Origin: Rhizomys pruinosus
Taxonomy: Eukaryota; Chordata; Mammalia; Rodentia; Spalacidae
Reading direction: 5' to 3'
DNA length: 64,000 nucleotides
NCBI GenBank assembly: GCA_009823505.1
Contig: VZQC01006583.1
Location: 907,344-971,343 of the forward strand
Under the pieces are notes generated by a model. The model had not been told where the DNA came from and made no database searches. It saw only the letters and a program-made list of their open reading frames with translations. Made by a program: the position numbers and the translations under genes. Of this stretch, positions 11,109 through 22,069 are shown piece by piece. The number at the start of each line of letters is the position of its first letter. The stretch's first letter is position 1.

Positions 11109-11945
11109 AGTATATGCCAAGAGTGTATAACCAGATCATACGGTACATTTATTTTTAGATTTTATTTTTTAGAGTTAGAACAATTTATTTATTTATTTAT
11201 TTATTTTTTTGAGGTTCAAATGCAGAGAGAGATTTTATTCCAACATGTCTGCTCAAATATCCATCATAACTCAATTCTCAGGGCCGAATGCTAAATCTTT
11301 TCGTCACTGCACCCCACCCCATGGGTGTGGCCAGGGAGGTACCATTGGCTTAGAATCCAACCCATCTTAACCAAGTTTTCCCACATCTTACCCTTTTAAT
11401 TTTTTTAAATTTTTCTGAGAGGTAGGGGAGCCCATGGGTGAGGCTAACAACCCAAAGGAACCTGAGTTTTGAATAGCCAGCTGCTCAAGCCTGTTTTGAG
11501 TGCTAGGCAGTGGGGGGCAGGTCAGACCTGAAACTTTATTTTCACACTAAGGCCAATTAATATCCAAAAATCCCAACCATGAAGTAAGCTGATTGTCAAG
11601 CATAAGCAATGAATGTAAGTAACATTCATGTAAAACCAATTAGCAAGTATCTGTGTCCATATTTTGATCAACCCAAGGTTCCCATAGTCCAACTGGAGAA
11701 GCTTGTATGCACAAGCATGTTGCTCAAATAAGAGTCCAGTCTATATTGCTGTAGTCTGACGATTCACCCCAATCTCTCCGCAGCCCTTACATTCTACCAT
11801 ATCTCCTCTTCCGCAAGTTGTTCCTTAGGCTTTGGGAAAGGGACACAAGTGGGTGAGAAGCAAAGCAGTCTGTTTTCTCTGGAGATCTCTTTTTGGACTC
11901 TAGTCTGTTCAGGTTGTTTCCCTTCATGTATTGGCAGCTTATCCT
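11109..11945. other. Intergenic, unclassified, possible old repeat
   Basis: AT-rich, with an (ATTT)n run at about 11,186-11,205. I cannot assign the rest to a family. Confidence 0.4.
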
Positions 11946-11949
11946 GGGT

Positions 11950-12240
11950 ATCTTTTTATTTTTAGATTTTTAAAGAGTTCTCCACACTGCTTTCCACAGT
12001 GGTTGCACCAATTTGTAGTCCCTCCATCAGTGAACGAGTGTTCCCCTTTCCCCACATCCTCTGCAGCATTTGATCTCATTTGTTGTCTTGGTCGCAGATA
12101 TTCTGACTGGTGTAAGATGGAATCTTAAAGTGGTCTGGCTTAGCATTTCCCTAATTAGTAATCAGTAAGGATGTTGAACACTGTTACAGGTGTTTCTTAG
12201 CCATTGTTGTTATTTTGAGAGCTTTCTGCCCAGCCCACTA
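11950..12240 (-). mobile_element. L1 ORF2 3' segment (pseudogene fragment)
   Basis: On plus it shows tccacactgctttccacagt, catcctctgcagcatttgat and ttctgactggtgtaagatgg, the reverse complement of the distal ORF2 region of rodent L1. It is upstream in L1 coordinates of the next fragment but lies on the wrong side for one continuous copy, so the two are separate insertions or a rearrangement. Confidence 0.85.
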
Positions 12241-13060
12241 TTTTTATTGGGGTTTGTGCTTTTTGTACAACATTTCTTAATCAAGTTTATACCCCTTCCT
12301 TGTCCCCCTCCCTGCTAGAGCTCTTGCGTTCTGCCATACATGTCTTACATCTTTTTCTCAGTCTTTTTTTAAATTTTTTCAATGCAGAAGTTTCCTGTTT
12401 TGGGCAGAAGTTTACTGTTTCATTCAGTTCTTTGACCCAGTCTTTTTGTTGTTGTTCTTGTTGTTCCTTCCAATTTGTACCACTTCAACTTATGCATATA
12501 TACGTCACACAGGTACTAAAATTATGACATCTGAAAATAAAATATAGCTTAATTCCAAAACATATTTAGGGATTCACAATTTGACAATAGTGTTGTATGC
12601 AAGTAAAGAAAAAAATTACATTCCTACATCCCATAGCAAGTTGATGAGAACACCAGGTATTGTATTTACAAATGAAAGAAAAAGAGAAAAAGGAAAAAAA
12701 AGAATTATTCAGTTTGCCTTAGAAATAGGGATTTGGTATTAGGATCCACAAATGAGGGATACTATACTCCTTTTGTTTTTCTGGGACTGTGTTACTTCAC
12801 TTAGCATAATGGCTTTGAGTTCCATCCATTTACCTGCAAAGTTCATGATGTCATCTTTCTTTACCACTACATAGAATTCCATTGTGTAAGATGTACCACA
12901 TTTTCTTTATCCACTCATCAGTTGAGGGACATTTGGGTTGCTTCCAGCTCTTGGCTATTGTGAAGGGAGCTGCAATAAACATAGATGTGCATGTATCTCT
13001 GCAATAGGACAAGTCTTGTGGGTGTACACCCAGGAGTGGTATGACTGGGTCGGGTGGACT
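12241..13060 (-). mobile_element. L1 3' end: ORF2 C-terminus and 3' UTR, 5'-truncated
   Basis: Plus-strand blocks at 12,330 (ttctgccatacatgtcttac), 12,425-12,455 and 12,790-13,000 (cattgtgtaagatgtaccac; tggctattgtgaagggagct) are the reverse complement of the L1 tail seen at 19.8-20.6 kb. The 3' terminus is near 12,241. ORF2 is broken. Confidence 0.85.
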
Positions 13061-13536
13061 TGCAGTCTGGGCTATAACTGTTTTTGTGCTCCCTACGATA
13101 CCCCTAATATTCTGTGCTGCCGCCTGGCTTCACAAGCTCATAAAATAAACTGTCTCACTTTAAGTGCTCTGAGTCTCTGGCACTTGTAACATGGAGTGGA
13201 AACCTTCATTTCCCACATGTTTTCTGTCTGTTACCTTAGTGACAGCACTCTCCCAAACCGGTCACATATGCTGCTGGAGGAACACACTCTGCTCAACAAA
13301 CCTTTCTTTGACTGTACCTTTAAGAATTTTAGACATGTGCTAAAATAGTCTTTAAAAATGGACATTTCTTTTGACCTAGCAGCTCTCTTTCTAAGTATTT
13401 AACCTAAGAAATTTCTGCAGGCTCAGAAAGATTATGGCTCAAGAACATTAAGTGTAACATTATTCAGCATAGCAAAAATTTTGAGAATAATCTGCTTTCC
13501 ACAAAAGGAGCTTAGTTAACTATGAGACGCCTCTAT
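13061..13536. other. Intergenic, possible LTR tail at 13.06-13.2 kb
   Basis: The segment ctcataaaataaactgtctc followed by a T/C/G-rich stretch resembles an LTR R-U5 junction, but no edges or target duplication can be set. Confidence 0.25.
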
Positions 13537-13604
13537 ATTTGGCCACTTTTCTCCATGTTATTAAAAATGATGATTGTTTAATAACATGGAGAAAGGGGCC
13601 AAAT
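13537..13604. repeat. Near-perfect 28-bp inverted repeat with 11-nt loop
   Basis: The left arm (13,537-13,565) and right arm (13,577-13,604) are reverse complements, with one mismatch and one single-base bulge. Arms begin atttggcc and share ctccatgttattaa. I cannot match it to a named MITE. It could be a small palindromic transposon, a templated snap-back duplication or an expressed hairpin. Confidence 0.85.
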
Positions 13605-13638
13605 TATGTAGTGGCTGTAGAAAATAAAAACAATTCAA

Positions 13639-13812
13639 GCCGGGTGTGGTGGCGCACGCCTTTAACCCTAGTGCACTTGGGAGCAGAGGCAGGGGGATCT
13701 CGGTGAGTTCAAGACCAACATGGTCTATATAGTGAGTTCTAGGCTAGCATGGTCTATATAGTGAGTTCTAGGCCAGCTGGGGGACCCTGTCTCAAAAAGA
13801 CCCCCCAAAAAT
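13639..13812 (+). mobile_element. B1 SINE with an extra 29-bp internal duplication
   Basis: Starts gccgggtgtggtggcgcacg and ends ctgtctcaaaaagaccccc. The block catggtctatatagtgagtt occurs at 13,719 and again at 13,748, so the 29-bp module found twice in ordinary B1 has expanded further. Confidence 0.95.
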
Positions 13813-13825
13813 TGCAATTCACTTG

Positions 13826-14035
13826 TGGCTAGAGAGATGGCTCAGCATATTAAAAGCACTGTGTGCTTTCCAGGGAACCTGGATTCAATTCCCACCACTC
13901 ACATGGCAGCTAACAACTGTCCAATTTTTCCACTTCCAGGGTATCTGACACCCTCAGGGATTGCACAACATGGGTATACTGGTGCAGGCAATACACATAA
14001 AAAGTGTAATTCACCTGGTACTATTTTTATATAAT
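13826..14035 (+). mobile_element. B2 SINE
   Basis: Head ggctagagagatggctcagc, then gaacctggattcaattccca, ccactcacatggcagctaac, and a gattgcacaacatggg block. Confidence 0.88.
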
Positions 14036-14107
14036 ACTTCCAGGCCTGAGAGTTCAGCATTGAAAATCTGTATGCTGTTCATTGCTCCCAGTGATTCAAT
14101 TACATAT

Positions 14108-14195
14108 AACTTTGGAGCTAGAATAATGGCTCAGCAGTTAAATTGCTAAAGGAAGACCCTGTTTCAAAAAGACAAAATATAAATCTTTAAAATAA
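14108..14195 (+). mobile_element. SINE remnant: B2 head joined to B1-like end
   Basis: ttggagctagaataatggct is a B2 head and gaccctgtttcaaaaagaca is a B1 tail, so this is a chimera left by deletion or recombination of neighbouring SINEs. Confidence 0.55.
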
Positions 14196-14404
14196 TTACA
14201 AATAATTTCATTTTTGTGTGTTTTTACATGCAACGTGTAATGAGTCGAAAGGATACTGGGTTCATCAAGCATTCCCTGTGGAAGCAGCTCAGATCTTTCA
14301 GCCTCTACAGCGTGTCTGGTCCTCATCACCCTCAGCTGTGGGCTTGAGAAAGTGGTGGGGAAGGCCAGGGGCACGGGGCACCCGGCTAGGTTTCTGCGGC
14401 CTCT

Positions 14405-14699
14405 GGGGGCTACCGTACTGCGTGCTCCCCTTCTTGTGTTACTGCTGCCCGTCCCCTCTGTGTGGGGGCTACCGTATTGCGTGCTCTCCTTCTTATGTTA
14501 CTGCTGCCTGTGCCCTCTGTCTGGGGGCTACCATACTGCGTGCTCTCCTTCTTGTGTTACTGCTGCCCACACCCTCTGTCTGGGGGCTACCGTACTGCGT
14601 GCTCCCCTTCTTGTGTTACTGCTGCCCACACCCTCTGTCTGGGGGCTACCGTACTGCGTGCTCCCCTTCTTGTGTTACTGCTGCCCCTGCCCTCTGACG
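14405..14699. repeat. 59-bp minisatellite, 5 copies
   Basis: Units start at 14,405, 14,464, 14,523, 14,582 and 14,641 with gggggctacc(g/a)tactgcg. Because 59 is not a multiple of three, successive units are read in rotating frames. Confidence 0.96.
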
Positions 14700-15644
14700 T
14701 CCTGTGCTCTGCCCTGGCCCTGTGCTAGCATCTAGCGCCTCCAGGCTTTGCTCCATTTGGTCCACACGGAGACTTGATCCGTGTTGTGGCTCCTGGCAGT
14801 TGAGCTAATCAGCTGTAGACTGGTTTCAATGAGGCAAATTTAAACCATGCACAGGATGAATTGACCATACAAATTAATTCTGTCCTGTGTTCCGGGAAAT
14901 TAAAAGAAAAAAAAAAGTCTAGTCTGAGAAGGCAGCAAAGAAATAAGCACTTGGGCTGAAAGGGAAGCAGGAGTCTCAAGGACTGGCTTCCTTATCTGTT
15001 CAGCCAACTGATCGTAGGTCCCTCAGGTTCAGGCCTCAGGCTTTGTCCCTGGGTCAGGCAGCACCATCAGACTCCATCCCCCTTGTGCTCCTCAGAGGGT
15101 CCTGGGCCATTTTGACCAGTATGAGATATCTGGATGCTCCTCCAAGGACCACCGGGTGGGCATGCCCACATCCTTCAGGGAGAGCAGTTTAAGTTCATGC
15201 TGGGGCCTCTGCAGAACGTGCATACCACAGCAGCAGTGTGCTGTGAGGGCACTTTAAAGGGAGGACAGGTGGTAAAGGGAGCATGCGCCATCTGTTCCCA
15301 GAAAGTGTTTGCTTTGAGGCCTCTCCGCCCACGGCCAGCACAGTCCTCCACTTAGAGTCACAGTGAGCTTTGGCTGTGTGGTCTCTGTGGGACTTGTGCT
15401 AAATGCTTCACCTTGCCTGTTAGCTAGAGTTCCCCAAGACAAAAATCAATAGGCACTGCATATGCGCATGTGGATTCCCAGGATCCTTCCTAAGATATCA
15501 AAAATCCATGAATGCTCAAAGTTCTTATGTAAAATGGCATAATCTTTACATACATAACCTACACACATACGTGCTTGAAGCCCTCTCTGTGATAGCAATA
15601 CAGTACACTGTGGATGGCTGTTACGTCATCATTTAGCGTATGTT
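14700..15644. other. Intergenic, nothing recognised
   Basis: No feature supported apart from an A-rich run at about 14,907-14,917. Confidence 0.5.
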
Positions 15645-15649
15645 CTGCT

Positions 15650-16050
15650 CTCATTTGTGTTACTGGTAAAATAGCCTGACCGAAAGCAATGTCGGAGAGA
15701 GAGGAGTTTATTCCAGTTTACAGTTTCAGGACACAGTCCATCATCATGGGGAAGTCAGAGCAGGAACTTGCGGCAGCTAGTCTGGTCACATCCACAGTCA
15801 AGAGCAGAGAGCAATGAAGGCTGGGTGCTCCCTTGCCTGCTGGCTGTGCTCGGCTCCATGTCCCCACTCTTGCATGAGGTCAGGACCCCCTATCTAGGAA
15901 TGATGCCATTTTCAATGGGCTGAGTTTTCCCATGTCAATTAAGACAATCTCCACAGACCCCAGGCCAACACAGTGTAGACAATCCCTTACTGAGAGTCTC
16001 TGCCAGATTATTCTAGGACATGTGACGTTGACAATTAAGCGAACGATCAC
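15650..16050 (-). mobile_element. Interspersed repeat, family R (minus copy)
   Basis: Begins gttactggtaaaatagcctg, contains cagtccatcatcatggggaa and gcaatgaaggctgggtgctc, and ends tgacgttgacaattaagcga, the standard end of this family. Confidence 0.65.
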
Positions 16051-16795
16051 AGAGAGTAATGGCCAGATGACCACTGTGAACACGGCCACTGTTGGCCTGA
16101 CAACACAGCAATGGAAGGTGGGCAGTCAGCCATGCCCGCATGTCGCTGTGCCTGGGCGGATACTTCGGTGTCTGGCATGTGACATATTCCAAAAAAGTTT
16201 TGCTCTTTACAAGTTTGTGGGATTTTTTTCAAATATTATTAGTCTAGGGATAGACACAGGACACATCTCTGAGGGAGATGGAGAAAGAAATTTATTTAAG
16301 ATTTATTACAAAGAATGAGTCACATAATTATAGCAGCAGATCAGACTCATCTTTATCCACACACTGGAGACCCAGGAGGTGGCTGTATCAGCCTGAGAAC
16401 AAGCTGAGTGGGAAGGCATGCAAACCAGGAGCGAGTGGTGTCAGTTCCAGATGTGACCAGACCTGAGTCCCCCAGAAGCAATGTTTCAGACCCAGTCCAA
16501 AGCCAGGAAAGACCAATATCCCCATTCCTGCAGCTGAGGAGGGGGTGTCTTGTACTTGTGGAAGGGTCATCCTCTCCCTTCTAGTCAAGCTTTCAACTGG
16601 CCCCGCCTCATTGGAGAGCCTGATCCTCTTAGCTTATTCTACAGACACAGTGCTAATCTCATCCAGAAGCTCTCAACAGACACATGCAGAGGGAGCCAGC
16701 AGGCTAGTTTTCTAAGTTGACTCACGGTTACACCATGCAGTGCTTTCATCTAATGACAGATTTTGCAAGGTGTCTGTATTACCATTCCTTTCTGT
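16051..16795. other. Intergenic, nothing recognised
   Basis: No feature supported. Confidence 0.5.
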
Positions 16796-16799
16796 TTTG

Positions 16800-17045
16800 T
16801 TTGTTGGGGGACTTGTATGCATGTGTGTGCGTGTGTGTGCGCACACATGTGTGTATGGAGCCCAGGGATCCGCATCCTCCTCTCTTGCTCTCTGCGAGAC
16901 CCCATCTCTCCCTAGACCCGGTGCTCACTTACTGTCTAGGCTAGCCACCCAGCCAGCACCAAGGACAGACCCATCGTCTTTGCCCATGTGTCACGGTTGG
17001 ACTTGCTTGCTGCCACATCCTGGGTTTAGAGTATTGGTGTTTTGA
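16800..17045 (-). mobile_element. B4/B3-like SINE, minus strand, with CG-rich TG tail
   Basis: TG-rich tail at 16,818-16,852 followed by gagcccagggatccgcatcc and ctaggctagccacccagcca, the minus-strand body of B4/RSINE1. Diverged. Confidence 0.55.
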
Positions 17046-18040
17046 GATAAGAGCCTTGTTGGAGACCATGACCCTGTTTGAACTCTGGAGAAGGTGTAGT
17101 TAGCATCTGGGCACAGTTACCACCAGCTAAGAGCGTCTGTGACAGGAAAGCCACATGGACATGTGTACATAGAGGTTCTAGATGGAAAACTCTGCCTTGT
17201 TTACACTACTCTGTGAACATCTGCTCTATAGCTTGTAAACTAGCCACATTTTAAGCATTTTCCCAAGCCCCTGTAGAGAAGTGTCCTTTGATCTGAATGC
17301 TTGCTTAAAGTACCTTATCCATGCTAATAAACCATTCGGAAGTTATGGACACTGGAGCCTTTGTCCCAAAGTGCCTCCTGGTCAGCTGTTTTCTTAAAGT
17401 AGAGGTGTCGCATATGCTGTGTGACACAGTGTTCTCTCTTCTGGATGTTCTATCACCCCACTCTGCTGGACAGAGCAGAGTGTCTGTAGCCTAGGCTAAC
17501 TCATACTAGTTGTAGATCTTTGTCATAGCAATTTAACAAACAGCCACTAATTGTTTTAGGCAAGCATTGTTGTGTACAGAGTACATGCATGCACAGAGTA
17601 TCAACATCAATCTTTCAGCAGGTCTGTGTTTCATAACTGCTGCTTGACTTGAGGAAGGAAGTCCCCTGATGGGGAGATGATATTGTTTTATAGCCCTTGG
17701 GGAACCCGTTAGACAGATTTCTCTTTTCCTGTGACTGTCCCAGGTCATACAAGGTGCAGTTCAGAAAAAAAAAAAAAAAAAAAGACTTGGTGCATTAAGC
17801 CACGGGGGTGATGAGGACTCTGAGAATTATGATTCCAGGTAATGGGAACAGGGGACCTATGTTGCTAGCTCCGAGTAAGACTGATTCCCAGAATGAGGGG
17901 TGCCATGCACTCCTGTTGTCTAGAGAGTGTTTGAATGTGGTGAGCACCAGCCAAACACACTGCAGCGTCAGGCGTCCTGGATTCTGAAGTTTGACAGTTT
18001 CCAGTAAACAAAGTAGCCTGCAAACAGAGACGCCAGTCAC
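17046..18040. other. Intergenic; A18 run at 17,766-17,783
   Basis: Nothing else recognised. Confidence 0.5.
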
Positions 18041-18445
18041 CTGCTATTTCCTGTGCTTTTCCTGACTCTCCAGAGCACCAATTGCCTGCTATTTCCTGTG
18101 CTTTTCCTGACTCTCCAGAGCACCAATTGCCTGCTATTTCCTGTGCTTTTCCTGACTCTCCAGAGCATCAATCACCTGCTATTTCCTGTGCTTTTCCTGA
18201 CTCTCCAGAGCACCAGTCGCCTACTATTTCCTATGCTTTTCCTGACTCTCCAGAACACCAGTCACCTGCTATTTCCTGTGCTTTTCCTGACTCTCCAGAG
18301 CACCAGTCACCTGCTATTTCTTGTGCTTTTCCTGGCTCTCCAGAGCACCAATCACCTGCTGTTTCCTGTGCTTTTCCTGACTCTCCAGAACACTAATCAC
18401 CTGCTATTTCCTATGCTTTTCCTGACTCTCCAGAGCACCCTGGGT
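18041..18445. repeat. 45-bp minisatellite, 9 copies
   Basis: Units begin ctgctatttcctgtgctttt and carry gactctccagagcac, with period exactly 45 from 18,041 to 18,401. Point variants (cctatg, ctggc, cagaac) mark individual units. Two frames stay open across it; the resulting 173- and 104-codon frames are artefacts. Confidence 0.96.
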
Positions 18446-18807
18446 ACGCTAGCCCCTTCTCTTCTTTTCATCTTATCTGAGAAGTTTAAATCTCTGAAGT
18501 GCATTCCTACCTGTAGAAGGAGAGCATTCTCAACTTCTTTCAAAAAGCAAATTTACCTTTATAGATTAATATGAGTTGACATATTTTTCAGTATTAATTC
18601 CTTTAAATGGGGCACATCTGGGCTTACAAGAAATCGTGGGAAAAACTTCTCAATTACATTAATGGGATACATTTTAATATTCCATTTCCCTAACTGTTGA
18701 ATACTTTGTCAAACAGATATTGGCTGACTGTTTTAATACTTTTTTGAAATTAGCTGTTTATTTTCAAGATGAAATCCACATGATGTAGGAGAAGGTAAAA
18801 ATGAGGA
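18446..18807. other. Intergenic, nothing recognised
   Basis: AT-rich, no feature supported. Confidence 0.5.
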
Positions 18808-18945
18808 ACTCCTTTAATCCTAGCAGTTGGGAGGCAGAGGCAGGCAGATCTCTGTGAGTTCAGGCCAGCCTGGTCTACATGGCAAGCTCCAGGCCAGCTA
18901 GGACTAATCTGAGACCTTGTCTCAAAAAGATCCTCCCCAAAATGA
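18808..18945 (+). mobile_element. B1 SINE
   Basis: Body cctttaatcctagcagttgg, cagatctctgtgagttcagg, ccagcctggtctacatggca, then ccttgtctcaaaaagatcct. The first bases of the head are lost. Confidence 0.9.
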
Positions 18946-19153
18946 GGAAATAATCTTGCTGAAATATTGTCATTGTTAGAACTGACTCAGCTGAGACACA
19001 TGGTTACATGCCTGGGGTGTAGGCTAGTGGAGAAAGCCTGTGACAGGTGACGGACTGGTTGCACCCAAGTGGCAGCTTCAGGCTCAAATAAGATCAATGT
19101 TCATCATTTGTGATAATTCAGTGAAGGTGGTTCTCAGACTAAATGCATTCAAG

Positions 19154-19705
19154 TGTTAGGTTCATATTAAGGAGAGGCCGGAGCGCAGAGAGGAAAGATT
19201 CAGGACTCTGATGGAGACGGAAGTTGGGCTTATTGGATAGGACTGGCCTGCCTGTGTCGGGTCAGGACGGCCAGTACCAGAATGTCCCCACAGTGGCAGC
19301 TTTAAACCCGGGAGGAAAGATTCAGGACTCTGATGGAGACGGAAGTTGGGCTTATTGGATAGGACTGGCCTGCCTGTGTCGGGTCAGGACTGCCAGTACC
19401 AGAATGTCCCCACAGTGGCAGCTTTAAACCCGGGTACACAAGGGAGTGAGTAGCAGCAAGTGGGGATGAGGAAATGGGGATGAGGAAATGGGGATAGGGC
19501 GTGGGTGGGTCACGGCTGGTGTCAGTAGGGGCATCTCGAGAGAAACTGAGGCTTCTGTTCTGGTTTCTGGTGAGGCACGATTGCAGGATGTTGCAGCAAT
19601 CTTTTCTTTGGATTTGCAGGGACACAGTCCGGGGTAATTATTTCTTGGAACTTCTGCCTTAGTTGACGTTCTGGAATCCCTGACTTAGGTGGGCTACAAC
19701 CTTAC
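19154..19705 (-). mobile_element. Solo ERV LTR with 122-bp internal tandem duplication
   Basis: Flanked by ttcaag at 19,148-19,153 and 19,706-19,711, a 6-bp target duplication typical of ERV2-class insertions. The minus strand begins gtaaggttgtagcccaccta, close to the TGTAAGG-type LTR start. The block starting aggaaagattcaggactctg occurs at 19,191 and 19,313, so 122 bp are duplicated in tandem. The same LTR family recurs at 53.55 kb without the duplication. No gag or pol sequence lies beside it. Confidence 0.75.
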
Positions 19706-19820
19706 TTCAAGCTGGTTCAAGAAAATAAGTATTTGGAAAATGTACAGGTGCAGTTTGTGAAACTGAAACTCTTGTGCTCTTTGCTTTAGGTGTGTGTGCG
19801 GGCTTTGCTTAGAAGGTCCT

Positions 19821-20644
19821 CCTGCAAAGATACCTGCACATCTATGTTTATTGCAGCTCTCTCCACAATGGCTAAGAGCTGGAAGCAACCCAAATACTCC
19901 TCAACAGACCAGTGGATAACAAAAATGTGGTACATCTACACAATGGAGTACTATTCAGCAGTAAAGAAAGATAACATCTTGAATTTTGCAGGTAAATGGA
20001 TGGAACTAGAAGCCATCATGCTAAGTGAAGTAACACAATCCCAGAAAAACAAACAGTGAATGAATGGTTTCCCTCATTTGTGGATGCTAACACCAAATCC
20101 CCAGTCGAAAGGCAAGCCTAACAACATTATTGATGTATTTCTTTTTATCTGAAAGCAACTGTGTTGTTATAATGTAAATCTCTTAATGAGCTCTAGAATT
20201 GACCTACCACTTATTTTCAGACTCTAATTACTGTTTATGGGTGGAAGGTATATATTCATATTTTAGAGTAATATAAAATTAAAGGGGGAAAATGTGAATT
20301 CCTAAACATATTTTAGAATTAACATACAATTTATTCTCAGAGGTCATAATTTTGATGCATATATGATGGTTATATAGGCATTTGTTGTAGCAATACAAAG
20401 GGGAAGGAAAAACAACAACATAAAGACTGGGTCAAAGAACTGACTGATACAGTTGAACTCTACCTAAAACAACAAGCCTCTGCAGTGAAAAACTTTGGAA
20501 AGACTGAGAGAAAGGTGCAAGACATGTATGGCAGAAGGCATGGACAGGGGTGGGGTGGGGGCAGGGAGAGGGAAATGTGTCTAAATTGGACTGAAAGATA
20601 ATGCATTAAATATACAAATCATCAATAAAAGTATTTTTTTAAAA
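19821..20644 (+). mobile_element. 5'-truncated L1: ORF2 C-terminus plus 3' UTR
   Basis: Flanked by agaaggtcc at 19,811-19,819 and 20,645-20,653, a 9-bp target duplication. The open frame to 20,059 covers the ORF2 end (WYIYTMEYYSAV, FAGKWMELEAIMLSEVTQSQ). The rest is the 3' UTR (acaacaacataaagactggg, tatggcagaaggcatgg) and an A/T-rich tail. It is too short for reverse transcriptase and is dead. Confidence 0.92.
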
Positions 20645-20699
20645 AGAAGGTCCCAAGGTGAGTTTCCACATCTGTCCTTTGTCTCTTTTTGGCCTTATT

Positions 20700-21068
20700 A
20701 AGAATTCATCCACCTGTGCCCCTTTCCTAAGCCTAGGGAACAATCTGCAGAAGAGGGGGCGTGGTAGAATGTAAGGACTGTGATTGGGGTGAATGGTGAA
20801 ACTACAACAATGTAGTCTGGACACTCATGGGCTGTGGGGGTTTGGGCACAACTGCCTGCAAATTGGTTTCATATGAAGGATGCTTGTACTCATGGATCAT
20901 CACTTATAGCTAAAAAATGAAAAAAAAAACTGAGAGAAAGATGCAGGACAGTTATGGCAAAATGCATGATCTGGGATGGGGTGGGGGTAGGGGGGAAGGG
21001 AAAGGGAAATATGCCTGATCTGAATTGGAAAATGATGTATGAAATGCACAAAGCACCAATAAAAAAAA
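20700..21068 (+). mobile_element. Lx-like L1 3' UTR, cut by assembly gap
   Basis: Starts cacctgtgcccctttcctaa, contains gaagagggggcgtggtagaa and ends with caccaataaaaaaaa at the gap. It is about 90 percent alike by eye to 54,822-55,235. The gaagaggg...gaatgtaag block is typical of rodent Lx 3' UTRs as I remember them. Confidence 0.6.
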
Positions 21069-21333
21069 NNNNNNNNNNNNNNNNNNNNNNNNNNNNNNNN
21101 NNNNNNNNNNNNNNNNNNNNNNNNNNNNNNNNNNNNNNNNNNNNNNNNNNNNNNNNNNNNNNNNNNNNNNNNNNNNNNNNNNNNNNNNNNNNNNNNNNNN
21201 NNNNNNNNNNNNNNNNNNNNNNNNNNNNNNNNNNNNNNNNNNNNNNNNNNNNNNNNNNNNNNNNNNNNNNNNNNNNNNNNNNNNNNNNNNNNNNNNNNNN
21301 NNNNNNNNNNNNNNNNNNNNNNNNNNNNNNNNN
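21069..21333. other. Assembly gap (265 N)
   Basis: A run of N. It begins inside an A-rich L1 tail and ends one or two bases into an LTR, so repeats probably caused the break. Open frames crossing it are meaningless. Confidence 0.99.
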
Positions 21334-21392
21334 TAGAGGATGTAAGCTTGTGGCATCAGCCGTGGGTTATTCCTCCAAGGAGAGAGCCAATA
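21334..21392 (+). mobile_element. LTR 5' end fragment, same family as 54.2 kb LTR
   Basis: The sequence tagaggatgtaagcttgtgg to ccaaggagagagccaa is the reverse complement of 54,486-54,540. Similarity ends abruptly after about 56 bases, so the rest of U3 is replaced or highly diverged. Confidence 0.7.
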
Positions 21393-22069
21393 GCCAATTA
21401 GATTTGGGATATACAGGCATATGGCTGCCTCTGCTGCACAGTATTTCCAGGCAGGTGAGGTGTAGCTGGTGCTGACAGAGGAGTCTTGCTTGACTCAAGG
21501 AGACCCATATTTGCTTTATTGGTTTAGTGGCCTTTGGTAACACTCTCTGGTGTTCCAGAGGCCATCTGTACACTTGCATGTGTGGTCTCAATACATCTTT
21601 CCCATGTTTACGTCAGGTCTTCCACAGCAGGGCCTCATCGCCTCTCTTCTTGCAGGTATCCCAGTTTAGAAGCAAGGAACCTTTACCTTTTGTGGGGGCT
21701 TGGATCCCCTGGCCAACATCTCCTTGGTAGAATAATCCATTGCTGATGTCAGAGCTCCTGTATTGATATATTTTGCTTAAGTGCATAGCTTAAGGACTTT
21801 AGTATTATATTTGATTCTGAATAGAGAATAATCCTTTTCACAGTTCCTATGTCTATTAGTCAATTAAAGAAGCAGTTTTATCGGTTTTATAAGAGATTAC
21901 CTCTATAATAGTTGTCTTCAATTTACAGTTGGAGAACGACCTCATCATCATCATATTTCTCCTCATTCTATGGTGGGAAGGCAAGAAAGTCTCTTGTATT
22001 AAAACCTTTGCGGCACCTAGAAAGTACCAATAACCCAGATATAAATATTTCTCGTGGAGAGGGATGCAT
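21393..22069. other. Intergenic, possibly remaining LTR/ERV sequence
   Basis: A ttgctttattggtttagtgg stretch and a ttttgtgggggcttggatcc stretch could be LTR and leader parts, but edges cannot be set. Confidence 0.25.

Noticed and set aside
10110..11148. Long open frames (271-332 codons) encoding AAGSA, LLRHF, CGTSC or QQEVP repeats
   Set aside because: They arise on both strands because the 15-bp unit has no stop codon. No promoter, splice site, conserved flank or known protein supports coding.
14218..14735. Cys/Leu-rich open frames of 88-159 codons
   Set aside because: They are the 59-bp minisatellite read in rotating frames.
18053..18574. 173-codon Leu/Phe-rich frame and 104-codon Ser/Pro-rich frame
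   Set aside because: Both are readings of the 45-bp minisatellite.
20952..21475. Frames of 134 and 173 codons across the N run
   Set aside because: They contain unknown bases and repeat sequence only.
21393..21760. Possible ERV leader at gggggcttggatcc
   Set aside because: Too weak a match to a primer-binding site, and no LTR edge or gag follows.
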